DNA from: Macrotrachela quadricornifera
Lineage: Eukaryota; Rotifera; Eurotatoria; Philodinida; Philodinidae
Length of the DNA: 64,000 nucleotides
Reading direction: 5' to 3'
Assembly: GCA_022393335.1 (NCBI GenBank)
Contig: JAJEKB010020134.1
Location: forward strand, 223,657 to 287,656
A program made the position numbers and the translations under genes. Shown here in pieces: positions 25,437 through 37,752 of this stretch. The notes beneath the pieces were generated by a model. That model saw only the letters and a list, made by a program, of their open reading frames with translations. It made no database searches and was not told where the DNA came from. Every line of letters starts with the position of its first letter. Position 1 is the stretch's first letter.

Positions 25437-27677
25437 TTATTCTTCATCATTACCATCTTCATCTTGTTGAGGTTCTTCTTCATAAACAGCATAATCTTGT
25501 ACTTGATATTGAGCAATTGATTCTATAATAAATTCAGGTGAACAAAATCTTATACCTAATTCAACACATTTCCAATATTTATCTTGACGTTCTTGAACAT
25601 ATGTTTGTTCACATAGAACAACAATCATTTTACCTTGTGCTGTCCATCGTGTTACTTGATCTGTGCGTAATGATGAACATGTATGTCCGCCACATAATGT
25701 TATTAACGTACGTAATTCTTGATTATCCATTAACTAATAATGATCAAATTTAAAAAAAAAGAAACAAACAATAGAGGACAAAGATGCATAAGAGACATTT
25801 ATAGTTTACATCTATTTATAAATTATCTGCTGTAGAATATCACGAGAGATTATCTAATAATGAAGTAAAGATATTTTTGGACAAATTTAAATTCATTTCA
25901 CATCAAACTATACATATATATATATACTTTTGTATTATAAATTATCGGTTCGGACATAGATGAGTAAACTATGCTTATCGATCGCTGCATATCATACAGT
26001 TTATCTCGAATAGCTGAATCATGATATAAATTTGATTTTATATAATTTTAAGAATTATAATAGAGATGAACTTTATTAAAAATATTGCAATACATAGTCT
26101 ATTTCTAATACAGAAATATATGATTATTTTGAGGAGAAATGTTTCTGGACTTAATCTAAAATATCATTATTTTATTATCAAAATCATTCCTAATGAAGTT
26201 CTATATCAGATAAATTATAAATAGCATAAAACTGATCTTTATACGCTTTTGTACTTTTAAAATTATATTTACATTCTGTACACCATCACATTTAAGCATA
26301 AATATATGTTTAGAAAATAATGAATGCCTTCGTGTAATAAGACGTGAACGTTGCATACCACCATGATACATTGTTGAACATGTTAAATCACCACGTATTT
26401 CAAATTGTAAAGCTATTTCATCAAGTAAAAGTTTATCACAACGAAGACATTCATCAATCCAACGTATTGATAAAACAGTTAAATGACGTGCTAATGCATG
26501 AACAACTTTTGATGATAAAGCACAAACAAATGGAATTGTTGTATCATCCGTTATTAAATGTGTAGTTTTTTCATCAATTTCATCTGAATAATGAACATTA
26601 AAACGTTGAAGAAATTGATCAAGACGATCCTGATTGAAATAATTGATTCATTATAATAATTGATTATTTTTTTTTATATTTATTTTTGATTCTTCTTACC
26701 ATTTGTTCATCAGTTAGACGAGAACCAGTTATTGAAATTGGTTTTTGAGCCAAAATATAATCGTCAAGATGACTATCCATTGAACTAGCTGATGAACATG
26801 CTTGATTAGACTAAATAAATAAAAGAAAAAAAAGAATCAATATTATATAAAATTCATATTATTTTGTCGAAATTTTACATCAGATGTTGCAGCTGATTCA
26901 TCTAGATTAGTTGATACATTAGGTAAAATTGATTGAACAGGAGCTACTAAAATAATAACATACAAAAAAACAAATTTGTTTTTTTTTTTATTCAAACTAA
27001 AACATACTATTTTGAGTTGAATCAAATCGACATCGTTTAAGAAGAACCCATTCATCTGATTTTCGACGTTTATTATTATTAGAATTAGTAGTTACACAAG
27101 ATTGGTGTTTTTTTTTCTTTGTTAACAGAAATGTGATAGTTCAAACACCATTTTCATCATATATTTTTACCAAAATATTCTACTTACAATTAGGTTGCGC
27201 TGTCTTTCGTCGCCAATCTATATGTATAATTAAAATAAATATTAAATAATTTAAATAAATAATTTACTTTTAAGACCAAGAGATAAAGGTGTTTCAATTG
27301 CTAAAAAAAATAAAATCAAAATATTTTACTGTATTTTGTTTTTTTCGAATTAAATATAAATAAATCTACTAACAATATCGAAGTTTTGATGGTATTGCTA
27401 TTGTTGCTTTTGATGATGCAGCAGCTGCTGCTGATTGTTGAATTAATTGTCTACGTTTTGATTCATTAACAGTTATACCTGATGTTTGATGATAATGTCC
27501 AACACAAAGACTTCTATAGGCAACAAATGCTTGACATTCTTCTCCACCATCATATTTACATAATTGTCTCCAAACACGTCCATTAAATCGTTGTCTTTCA
27601 ATTGAACCATCACGTCGAACATGTACACGGATTTGATCTTTATCAGGTAAATTTGATGATGCATTTGTTGTTGTCAT
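25437..27677 (-). CDS. BRCA1-type tandem BRCT protein with N-terminal Cys/His cluster
   Basis: Eight exons (27374-27677, 27268-27300, 27188-27217, 27008-27055, 26879-26946, 26700-26810, 26273-26629, 25437-25733) give 415 residues. The C-terminal half is a tandem BRCT pair. BRCT1 starts near ISITGSRLTDEQ, keeps Lys in FVCALSSKVVHAL (position of BRCA1 K1702, a phosphate contact) and the Trp of SIRWIDECL; the linker has EIRGD and HGGMQRSR like BRCA1/BARD1; BRCT2 has LITLCGG and ends FCSPEFIIESIAQYQVQDY, matching BRCA1 SVALYQCQELDTY. The Ser-Gly phosphate contact is Thr-Gly here. The N-terminus has CKYDGGEECQAFVAYRSLC..H, a possible zinc-binding C-x8-C-x8-C-x2-H knuckle, and no RING. Likely a nuclear phosphopeptide reader in DNA damage signalling (inference). 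The acceptor of exon 4 is weak; it was chosen because the alternative gives an immediate stop. Confidence 0.82.
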
Positions 27678-27862
27678 GATTTTATTAGAATCTTTTTTTT
27701 AAAAATTTTAATCTATTACACAAAAACAAACAACTAGAGCAAATAATAAAAAATTCATTCGTAATCACATCTCTTGATTTATATATTTTTTTTTTACAAA
27801 ACAAGAAAAAAGAAAAAAAAAATATTTGTACAAATAAAAAAAAAAAACTGTAATAAATTTAA

Positions 27863-30813
27863 TCATAACGGTGTTTCTTCATATGATAAAAATGGTTTCT
27901 TACGATATTCGAGTATCGATTCGAGTACCCAATCTGATGAAACAAAATGTATACCTAATGAACGACATTGATCATAATTATGACGACGTTCAGATACATA
28001 TAATTTATCACAAAGTACAACTATTTTATATTTTTCTAGTAAACGTTGTGTAACACATGTTATTATTTGTCCACCACATGATGTTATTAAATCTTGTAGA
28101 CGATTATTAGTCATTTTAATATCATTATTTTCCGTACATTTTATCATGAAACAAATGTCTTCAAAAAGTGCATGACGTTTTTCAGTTACACGTGAACGTT
28201 TTGGACCACCATGAGGATGATAATCAGTATCATCACCTTCAATTTCATAAATACTTTCATCAATTATTCGATCATATTTAAGACAATCCATTACCCAACG
28301 ATAAGATATACAAAAACAATGTTGTGCAATAGCTTCAATTAATTTCATTGATAATGGTGAACGTAATGCATGTCGATCATCATTTGTTATTAAATGTGTT
28401 GTTCGAGGCTCAATTGTTGTTGTTTGAAAAACACGAGTTGGAAATTTTTGTGTAAATTCTTCAATTATTTCCTATAAAATAGATCAAAAATTTTTATTTT
28501 TTTCTATAATAAATAATTTACTAATTGATAACGTTCAAGACATGTTACAGCAAAAACAATTGGTTTATTTGAATCTTTCTAAATAATAAAATAAGATAAA
28601 AATATTTTATATTTATATTATATTCTTACACGAAATAATATAGGCATATCATCAATATCCATATCAGCTATTGTTATTGCTGATGGAGGATTTGTAGGTG
28701 ATTCATTACTTGTTGTTGGAATATCTTCTGTAGGTTTATCAGTAATGAAATTTGTTTCATCTAATGTACTATGTAATTCATTCGAAGAAGATGATTCAGG
28801 AATTTGATGAGTACGTCTTTTATGTCTCTAAAAGATTAAATTATGAAAAAAAAACCTTGATTATTATAATTTCTATTATTTATTAAAAAAGATCTTATAT
28901 TAAAATGACTAGATAGTTTATATAATATATATATATATGGAGTCTTGTAACACAAATCAATATGATGTATAATTAAGATTAGAGATGTCGTGCCCATACG
29001 AAACTTTACAAGTTTTATATTTGATAGTTAATAAAAATGATATCAGACAATCTTGAATATCTTATCGCAAATGTATGTATACTACTCGATAAAGAATGTA
29101 ATAGTTTCTTGTTCTCCTCTACGAAGAGTATGAATCATCGTATATATTTTCTTAGAATTGAGTTTTAAATTAAAAAAATCGCCAGGGTTCTAAAGTTTAC
29201 ATTGCAGAAAAGTAATACAAATTTTCTTTGAATCTTCGACTGAATTATTAATATACAACAACCTTGAGAATTATTAATAAGATAAATATCTATTATTTGA
29301 AGATGAAAATAAATGCTATAAAGTAAGCAGCCTATCGGTAAATATAAATTGGGTTTTTTCTCTTTCTTTTTATCATATAAAATACTTTTTTTTTATTCTG
29401 ATAAAAAGAACTAATATACTAACCTTGATGTATCCAGCACGAAAGAATTTGTTACAAATGTCACATTTCACTTTACGTATTGGATCATTACTAAACTTTG
29501 ATGCTGGTCTTGGTCGTAATCGTCCCTCTCCAATATCCCATTGATTGATTAAGACTTGAAATGATTCACTATCTACTTCAGAACATGTAGCTAATACTAA
29601 ATAAAATGAAAATTCTAATAATAGACATATTTAATAATTATTTACTTGATGGATCATTTATTAAACTCGTTGTTTCATGTTGTGACGTGTCACCCTAGAA
29701 AAAAAAGATATAAATATCATGAATTATGATTATTTATATTTATTAATTTTTACTTCTATTATATTATCATAATTCGGTATTGTTGGGAATATTCCATGAT
29801 GTATTCTTCTGACATGGCGTAAATAAGCTGATCGATGTGAAAATTCATGATGACATGTTGAACAATATTTATTTTTATGATTAGATTGTCGTCGTGGTTG
29901 AGGATTATTTATTTCAATATTTGTTTGAGATTTAGTTTGTAATATTATTGAATTTTCAGCATTATCATTACATTTAGCTATTTAAAAAGAATATGAATTA
30001 ATAAATAGATATGAAATTATTTTATTATTTACTTAAAAGTTCATTATCATCTATTATTCTTGATTGTAATTGATTAGAATTATTTTCATGATTATCTGTT
30101 GTTATTGGTTCTAGTTCATTAGAATTATTCTCATTATCATCTGTTGTTGTTGGTTGTAATTCATGTAAATTATTTTCATTTTCATCAGAAATATTTGAAG
30201 GAATATTATTCTGTTGATTTTCATGTTCATTGACACATATTGTTGAAATATCATCTAAAGAATTATTTATTATTATTTTTTTTTGATTAATTTTTTTTTT
30301 ATAAGATTATACCATTTGTTAAACGTGGTATACGAATAATTGGATGACCGGCGTGTGCTTGCTTAGCAAGCATTTGTTCAACATGTTGTGTACGTCTTTT
30401 TAGTTTATAAATTTCTTTTTGCATATGAAAAAGAATATTAGTCATTGTTACTATATATTGCCGATTTAGTGAATGTGTGTGATGAAATAATTTATCGTGT
30501 CGATGACGGCGTTTTGAGGACATATGAGAATGATATTCATCTGAAAATATTTTCAATTTTTAATAAAAAAAAAATTTTTTTAATGTTTACTTTTGAAATT
30601 TTGTGAACGATATTTAAATGAATGACCAATTGTACTTGTTGACGCGATAGATGATGGAGATGGAGTATTAGCATAAGAATTTCCGTTCATATTCATATCG
30701 TTTGTACGAATGGATTCCTCACTTTCATCAAGTGATATATTACCGACACCAGGAGAACGACATTTATCACAAGAATGCTTACATGAAGTTTTTAGAGCAC
30801 CTATTGATGCCAT
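27863..30813 (-). CDS. C2H2 zinc finger plus BRCA1-type tandem BRCT protein
   Basis: Nine exons (30591-30813, 30313-30540, 30033-30254, 29754-29977, 29646-29694, 29424-29596, 28630-28827, 28522-28578, 27863-28471) give 660 residues. The N-terminus is Ser/Thr-rich, then a basic helical stretch (MQKEIYKLKRRTQHVEQML), Asn/Glu-rich spacer with imperfect repeats of T(T/D)DNENNSNELEP, a C2H2 finger (CSTCHHEFSHRSAYLRHVRRIH) and a second one split by the intron 28828-29423 (CDICNKFFRAGYIK then RHKRRTH, with 11 instead of 12 residues before the first His). The C-terminal 230 residues are a BRCT pair: RTTHLITND, Lys in LSMKLIEAI, SYRWVMDCL, HGGPKRSR, LITSCGG, SSDWVLESILEY. It lies 185 bp upstream of, and on the same strand as, the other BRCT gene. 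Exon 2 could alternatively end at a stop at 30299, making two genes; the GTATAA donor and 58 bp intron favour one. Confidence 0.75.
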
Positions 30814-31317
30814 TTATCTTTTTATAAAGAATATATATATATCTATTATAAAAAAAAGCAATAAACTGTAAACATAAGATATTAGTTTCTTTTTTTTTTA
30901 TTGAAAATTTTTCAACCAGAATGCGTTAGCCTACCATACATGAAGAGAAACAGTATTTTCGACGAAAAGACATCATCTTATCTGAAACAAGAAAGAAAAA
31001 TATGTCGCGATAAACATTTAAAATACGTTGAAGGTCACAAGTTGGCAGACAATAATAATTTTTTTTTTTTATTTTTCTGTCTCGATAAAAAAGTTTGCAT
31101 ATATACGTCACATTATTTCTTCCTACTTTTGCGCAAGAATATTAAGAATGAAAAAAAAATCAGAACAAAGAACATAAAATGGAAACATAGACGATGTGAC
31201 AGTCATACAGGTGAATTTCTTTAGTAAATATACAGTTAAACCTATTCAGATGTTTTTTTTTTCTATTATTATTATGACACACAGAAACAAATACTTAAAA
31301 ATCTATTTTTTATATTC
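30814..31317. other. intergenic between same-strand genes
   Basis: About 500 bp between the start of the ZnF-BRCT gene and the stop of the PAIP2-like gene. Homopolymer-rich; open frames on both strands here are low-complexity Lys/Phe and not credible genes. It should contain the ZnF-BRCT promoter. Confidence 0.5.
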
Positions 31318-33217
31318 TTATTCTTGTTTTTTAGCTACACAGGGTAACCATGATTCAACAATAATTGGTTGATTATCAGTAGTTGGTGTAGATACCGACC
31401 ATGATGGTTGAAAATCAATTGCATCTGGATTTAAATTACTTTTTTCTACACGTTCAACCTATAAAATAACAATAATTTTTTGAAAAAGTTTTTTTTTTTG
31501 TACAATTTAATTACTAAATCTTGTGGCATTTCTGCCGTAGAATATTCTTGTAACATATACCGTTCACATTCTTGCATTTGTTCAAACATTTCATCTTGCT
31601 AAAAATAAAATAGATAAATATAGAAAATAATTTAATTTAATTTTTAAATTAAAATATTATTTTAGCACTAAAAATTATCATTAAAAAAAAAAAAGAAGCA
31701 AATTATATTTTATGAATACCTCGTCATAAGGAAAATTATCCCATGTCTAAAATAAAATAATTTAATCTTCCTTATTTCTATTTAAAAAAATTAAATATTA
31801 AATAAAACAAAATTAAAAAAAAATATATACCGATTCATTTCGATTGTAACCTTTTAAATTCTAAAAATATATAATTAAAATTTAAATAAATCTTTCATCT
31901 TATTTCATACTTCATTCTCATAATTTGCAAATGCATTTTGAACATCATCAGAATAAACATCTTTATCATAATAATCATTATCATTATATTGTTCATTATT
32001 AATTATTTCATCTTTACCATCAAGCTCAGCTTCAATTTCATCTAGATTTTCATCATCCTGTACATCATAATTTTCATCATTATAAGAATATCTTCAAATA
32101 AAATTCATATTTATAATATTAATAAAAAAAAAATTTCTTACAACTCAGCTGAAATATTATTATCTGTATTTAATTGTTCAACATTGACATTTGAATTACT
32201 AAAATAAAGAATAATATTATTATAATTAGAAACAGATGTTAATAATAAATTTTGTATGCTTAAGAAAATTATTTCAAACTAAATTAGTATCTTGTATAAA
32301 TAGTTGAATAAAGGATAAGGCAAAGTACAGAATATTTAATCATATTCTGATGAGAAAGCAGTGTTATTATATAAAAATCATTTTAAATAAAATTTATTCA
32401 TACAATCTTTCAATTTTAGATACTCATAAAACATACTTTTTAAGAGAGAAAAATTAAATTCGATAGCACTAAAATATAATATATAAGGTAATGTTAAGTC
32501 TAATTTTCATGGTCTAATGAAGCATAAATGTAAATATTTATTTGCTACGCTCATTATTCTCATAATGAAGCAAGGGTTTGATATATTTCTGTTTGGTAAA
32601 AAAAGAAATATTTTTAGTATGTATATGATCTATGAATCTCTACAATTTAATATGAATGAATCACTGTAAATTTTCTTTTCAATACATGTTTTTATTTAAT
32701 ATAAAATTCAAATCACTTGAAAAAATATTATTTTCTATTCTGTATAGTTGAGTTTAAAAAAAATTTGATAATAATCAATTACTCATGAAATTTTTCGTTA
32801 TTTTTTGATAGTTATTGTATCAATATTATTCTATTTCATTGAAATGTCTAATTGCATTTTTAAGTAAAAATACTGTATAAACTTTTTTTCAAATGTATAC
32901 CTGAAAATTTAACTATATTTTAATATGATGTGTATACTTGACAAAGTTAGCACTATATAATATTGATTTATTGAGATAATATATGTAAAATTTTTCTCAT
33001 ATTGATTATAATTTTAATTAGAATTGTCTATCGAACATCAACTTTCGAATAGAGTCATCTATTATTATTTCGAAACATACTTATGTATTATTCCTTCTAA
33101 TGATGGATCATATTCATAATCATTGTATATGACATTATTAGATTCTTGCGGATGAGTATGTGTAGTTTGTGATTGATTAATATTAGAATTTGTTGATTGC
33201 TGTTGCGATGAAGACAT
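31318..33217 (-). CDS. PAIP2-like poly(A)-binding-protein interactor with PAM2 motif
   Basis: Seven exons (33081-33217, 32142-32198, 31911-32091, 31831-31860, 31720-31746, 31515-31598, 31318-31458) give 218 residues. Exons 4 and 5 are only 30 and 27 nt. The N-terminus is Ser/Gln/Asn/Thr-rich, the middle strongly acidic (DDENLDEIEAELDGKDE), then EMFEQMQECERYMLQEY and, at about residues 179-190, SNLNPDAIDFQP, a textbook PAM2 motif (LNxxAxxFxP) that binds the MLLE domain of cytoplasmic poly(A)-binding protein. The acidic helical region before a KSNLNPxA PAM2 is the PAIP2 layout (PAM1 then PAM2). PAIP2 displaces PABP from poly(A) and represses translation; that role is inferred from layout. A 36-residue tail follows the motif. 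The first intron is 882 bp. Confidence 0.78.
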
Positions 33218-35226
33218 CTAAAAAGAATAGCAAACATTTATTTATACCTATTGAAAAAATTCCCAGTCAATTGAAAGAATATTATTCATTATTGGATTTT
33301 TCCAACTTTAATTTATAGTCATTGATTAAAATTAGAATAAATATAGTTGATTAATATATCAATTAAAATAAATGAAACAATAATGAATTAAATATATTTT
33401 ATGTAATTATTATTAGTGATATATATCATTTTAATATGACATCGATAGTAGCGTCATTTATCTTATAAAAATTTTCAAAATAAAATAAGATAATTTTTAT
33501 TTCATGTAAATAAGAATTTTTCTATGAAACTATATCGAAAATTTATACAATGTTTATTTCTCAACTACTTAACAGATGTCACTAATAATCAATACTGTCT
33601 GGGTCAACATAACATTCTAAATGAGAAATTAGTAGGAAAAATATCAAAAAAATTGATGTAGAAATTGAGAAATCCAAGGAAATTTTTTCTAAAATAAAAT
33701 ATAAAATTATTAGATTACCTAAGAGATTGATAATTACAATGCATTTATTAATTTTTATTGTATATAATTTTTTCTACTATAAAATTTCCCAGACAATAAT
33801 GATGTTGATAACTTAGAAATAGAATAGAAAAACAACGTTATTTATAACGACCTACTTGATGATATAAAAGAGCATTAGAAAAACAGTCTCAGTCACGGAA
33901 AAGCTATTAATATATAAATAAGCATACTTATACAGCATATGAAAGACGGTAGGAAAATACGATTGCTATCAACTTTGTTAGAAGCTATACATATTTCCTT
34001 TGATTGACATGGGATATTTTCGGTTTTTATTATTAACAGACATATGCGTCATAATCTCGATGTCTGAGATATATTCAAAAAGATTAACAAAGTTGATGGA
34101 AAAGACGCCTTACATTTCTAATTATAGCATGATATAAGTCAACTAATTACTGTTATCAATTATAAAAAACTCAAATATTTTCATATTTCATAAATTAACA
34201 AAATAATTTTGTAAGATTGTATATTAAATTGAGAATATTTAACGGTAATAAATGAAGTACTACATTTCGGTTAAAGTAAATTGCGATTTATCTATAATGT
34301 CTAGTTTGTACTTCAAAAGAATAATATGATTGATGGATACTTCTATTGTCCTAATATATATTTAATTATTTTTCTCATTTCTGATATTTGCAACAATACT
34401 AATAGAGTAAGATTAATTGAAAGAGACTTTTTTTTTTCTTATCTCAATATATAACTGTCTCGACACATTTTGCTAAAAGACAACGAAAAATATAAATGTA
34501 TCACTATGATAAGCGGCAAATACTATATAGTCATCAATCATATCACGATATCAGTAATAAATATTCTAAGAATCTTCGCTTTACATCTCGTGATACTGAT
34601 AACTGATATAATTAATAACATTGTAAACTATATTAATGTTTTTTCAAATGTGATATTTTCATTTTTTCCCAGATCATTTTATCTCAAATTTTTACATTAT
34701 CTCTTATTATGAGTATAAGTAAACGTAAGCCAAATCTTAGTTCATTTCATTTTATACTAACTGAGATAATCATGTCTTTTCATAGATAACTTTTATAGCT
34801 TTGATAGTAAGCACATTCTGTGTCCTCAAGAATATGCTAGAGACTCAAACTCTTTTTTTTATCATAAACATAATTCATAAATGTCTACAACGTGTATACA
34901 GTCTCGACTGTAAAGCAAATCAACATTTGGGAATATTTCTTTGTTCATATATAATTTCTAATGTTCTAAAATTCTCTTTTTTTTTTAATGACATAATCTA
35001 AATAAAATCATAATCATTCCCAAATTATGCATTCATTGTAAAATTTGATTCTTTTTTTTTCTTGTACTATAGCTTGAAAAAATATAAAAGATCGATATAT
35101 ACGGACGCGTGTTTTGTTCAGTAGCAAAAAAAATATCATATGGCAAAAAAAACAAAAAAATACGTTGTAGAGAGAAAGAGACACGAAAAAAAAAGAGAAA
35201 CTGTGGTGTTGGGATTGTTTTTAAAT
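33218..35226. other. intergenic, no gene seen
   Basis: About 2 kb of AT-rich DNA with poly-A/T runs. Weak frames at 34470-35001 are Ile/Leu/Asn-rich and have no splice partners. Nothing recognised apart from probable promoter sequence for the PAIP2-like gene. Confidence 0.5.
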
Positions 35227-35343
35227 GACGATGACGACGACGACGACTCTTCTCCCTATTTTTTTGTGTTCATAAAAACGCGCATATACATAATGATGTG
35301 CAATAAATTTGACAACAACAACAACGACGATGATGACGATGAC
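35227..35343. repeat. GAC/GAT trinucleotide repeat tracts downstream of membrane protein A
   Basis: Two imperfect (GAC/GAT)n tracts at 35227-35247 and about 35311-35343, the second preceded by ACA repeats. They lie 55-170 bp past the stop of the small membrane protein at 35398-35829 and probably fall in its 3' untranslated region. A frame reading poly-Asp through them is not a credible gene. A similar tract lies past the paralogue (36844-36870). Confidence 0.8.
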
Positions 35344-35397
35344 TTCAGTTCGAAATGCAAAAAAAAAACTTAGAGTCTTTTTATTTTTTTATTGATT

Positions 35398-35829
35398 TTA
35401 TGTAGTTATCTGCCGATTGACAAAACGAATTGTTAATAGACAGATAGCGAGAAGAAAAACGACTTGTTGAAGACTTTGAATGTTTGCATTGCCACCAAAA
35501 GCTCTTACATCTTGATCGTATGCATATTCTAATCAAAGAAAGAAAAAATATAATTTAATTTATAAAAAAAAATTTTCCATATAATTTACTAAAGAATGAA
35601 ACAAATGGGATGAAAGCGGCCCAAAGTCCAATTAAACCAAGTGCTGATAGACAACAGAGGCAAGTGAGAGCACCACCTAAGCCACCCAATATTCCACCAA
35701 GTTTTCCTGCTCCTCCTCCACCTGGACGAACTGGTGGTCGAACGGGTGGGTATGGTCTTCCTCTATTAAAAGAAAAATTCATATTGACTTATACAAAAAA
35801 ATAAATTACACGTACCGTGAATCGCTCAT
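35398..35829 (-). CDS. small Pro/Gly-rich two-helix membrane protein, paralogue A
   Basis: Three exons give 105 residues starting MSDSRGRPYPPVRPPVRPGG. The first five codons sit alone in exon 1. A Pro/Arg/Gly-rich N-terminus is followed by a Gly-rich run into a first hydrophobic helix at about 36-62 (GALTCLCCLSALGLIGLWAA), a polar loop (YAYDQDVRAFGGNANIQ) and a second helix at about 84-99, ending RFVNRQITT. The Cys cluster next to the membrane could be palmitoylated. There is no cleavable signal peptide. The gene at 37072-37571 shares its exon layout, Pro/Arg/Gly start and the G.L.CL.CLS.L.L.GL helix, so the two are tandem paralogues. No family recognised; the function is unknown. Confidence 0.75.
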
Positions 35830-36075
35830 CTTCTGACTTTACGGTGAACAATGATCTAGAGATAATAACAAAATATAAAAAGAAAAACTTTCATGGTTCA
35901 TGATTGATAAAAAAAAGAAGAATCTTTTCTGTTCTTTAAAAAAAACAAACAACCGAAATTAAATCCTTATATTTATGCTTAGTCTCCTTCGATGATATAA
36001 GCATAAGTAAACAGGACCGCGACGATTATTATTGTTTGAAAAAAATACGCCACTCTATTTCTTCACACTCTGCTT

Positions 36076-36095
36076 TTCTCTCTCTCTCTCTCTCC
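36076..36095. repeat. (CT)n tract upstream of membrane protein A
   Basis: A CT-dinucleotide tract about 250 bp upstream of the start at 35829. Read in the direction of the gene it is a GAGA tract. A matching, longer tract sits about 190 bp upstream of the paralogue at 37571, so it may be a shared promoter element. Confidence 0.8.
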
Positions 36096-36135
36096 CCTCT
36101 TATCCGAAGGAGACATATTCATACATATTCACGTT

Positions 36136-36148
36136 ATGCTTGACGGCA
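36136..36148. promoter_or_regulatory. 13-bp motif shared upstream of both small membrane-protein paralogues
   Basis: ATGCTTGACGGCA occurs here, about 310 bp upstream of paralogue A, and again exactly at 38243-38255, about 670 bp upstream of paralogue B. Both lie on the far side of the (CT)n tract from the gene and in the same orientation. A binding site or a relic of the duplication are both possible. Confidence 0.4.
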
Positions 36149-37071
36149 TTTTCTTTCTTCGTAATAATGCAAGAAAGGAACTACTATATGTTTTACCCAT
36201 ATCCATGACTTATAATATAGAGAAAAAAGATAATTTACCTGTGTTGACGATAAAAAAATCCGAAAAGAAGAGAGAAACAAGTTATGTACATCAGCCTCCG
36301 TATTTGATAATGAATATGTATACGTATGACAAACAAAAAGTGCAAAAAAATAAATCATGCGCGACGCAACAAACCGAACGCATGTATATGTAGAAGAACG
36401 ACAGATTTTTGATGAATATACAAGTAAATAAACGAAAATCGACCTTGATAGAAATACTCAAATATGATGATAGTCATGGGTGTTTAAACAGAACATAAAA
36501 AAACCATCAATACCCGTTAAAAGTAAATGATAAAAATTTACTTCATCTAAGTAAATTAACTAATCAAATCTATATGATAAATAAATCATAGAAATCTAAA
36601 TTAAATGAACAGATAATCTCGATATTATTGGTTTGATTATGTGAGATACAATCTTTTCGATTATCTTTCGTTATACAAAAATAGACATTTTTTTGATCTT
36701 TTTTTGTTTTTTTTAAATAATTCATAAATAAAAAATTGACAGAAGCGACAGAGAAAAGAAAAATGTAAATAGTTCTTTATGCATTTAATAATAAAAACAA
36801 TTTAGCAGCATTTTATTTTATATTTCAAAAAAAAAAAAGCAATGATAACGACGATGACGACGACGATGACTGATAATTGTTGTTTATATTATAGCATATT
36901 GTACCTGTTCAAAAAAAAGTCTTTTTCTGGCGCACAAAATATAAAAGAAAGAAAAAAAATATAGTTGTGTTGCAAAAAAAAAAGTTGATTCATAGATAAA
37001 TATGTCTGTTATTCAAATGTGTATAAAGGTGTTTGAAAATGGATAAGTTTCTCTACACCACTCAGGTGCTA
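36149..37071. other. spacer between the two membrane-protein paralogues
   Basis: About 920 bp with no gene. It holds an imperfect GAC/GAT repeat at 36844-36870, about 200 bp past the stop of paralogue B, matching the tracts at 35227-35343 past paralogue A. The frames near 36136-36393 are shadows. Confidence 0.6.
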
Positions 37072-37571
37072 GCAACACCTCGACGATTTTTAAATAACAC
37101 ATACATCGAGCAAAAAAGTGCACAGAAGAGAACGATAAAATTGAGTTCAATTGTTGTACCAGCACCTTGAATATTTTTACGAATTTGTTTTTGAATAGCG
37201 TCTAGAAAAATAATTTAATTGATGTTAGAAATAAAATAAACAAATTCTATACATACTCATATAAGCTGCAGCACCTATCATGGTACCAAAAAGTCCGAGA
37301 AGAGCTAATGACGATAGACAACCAAGACAAAGTAATGGTCCAGCTATGCCACCAATTATACCGGCAAGAGAGCCACCTCCAGCACCTGAACCTAATCTAG
37401 CTCCACGACCACCAGGTACTGGTCGTCGTGGAATGTATGTTGGTCGACGAGTTGCATATCTTGGTCCTTGTCTATAAATTTAAATTTCATTATATTTCTT
37501 TTTCATATTATTCAATAATAGAATAAGCTTACGAACCTGTAAGTTTCATATACTGGTGCTTGGTCGGGCAT
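37072..37571 (-). CDS. small Pro/Gly-rich two-helix membrane protein, paralogue B
   Basis: Three exons give 129 residues. Exon 1 is short (MPDQAPVYETY), followed by an Arg/Pro/Gly-rich stretch (YIPRRPVPGGRGARLGSGAG), a first hydrophobic helix at about 48-83 (GPLLCLGCLSSLALLGLFGT), a basic loop (NAIQKQIRKNIQGAG), a second helix at about 102-120 and a basic tail ending NRRGVAST. It matches paralogue A in exon structure, the G.L.CL.CLS.L.L.GL helix and overall topology, but the loops have diverged. GC content is higher than in the surroundings. No signal peptide and no recognised family. Membrane location is inferred from the hydrophobic segments. Confidence 0.75.
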
Positions 37572-37752
37572 TATGCTAATTTGCAAATGAAATGTCCAAT
37601 CAACAACGACTTAATCTAGAAAAAGCAAAAAAAATTGTTTAACAGTTTTTTTTTTATTATAATCCTTCTTGTTAATACCAATTCCCTGTTGGCTCTACCT
37701 GCAATATCTCTTCCTCTACGCAGGGTCCAATACATTCACTCGCTCTCTTTTT

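Noticed and set aside
27066..27120. Apparent frameshift at a nine-A homopolymer in the first BRCT gene
   Set aside because: Using the later acceptor before 27055 (AAAATCAG) restores phase with the preceding exon, so no indel is needed; the upstream acceptor would create an immediate stop.
30299..30556. Stop codon at 30299 as the end of a separate small gene
   Set aside because: A GTATAA donor (also used in the calpain gene) just before it gives a 58 bp in-phase intron into the next exon, so a single ZnF-BRCT gene is the simpler model; kept as an alternative in that entry.
35140..35373. Poly-Asp/Lys open frame on the plus strand
   Set aside because: It is a translation of GAC/GAT repeats and A-runs past the end of a minus-strand gene, with no splice or family support.
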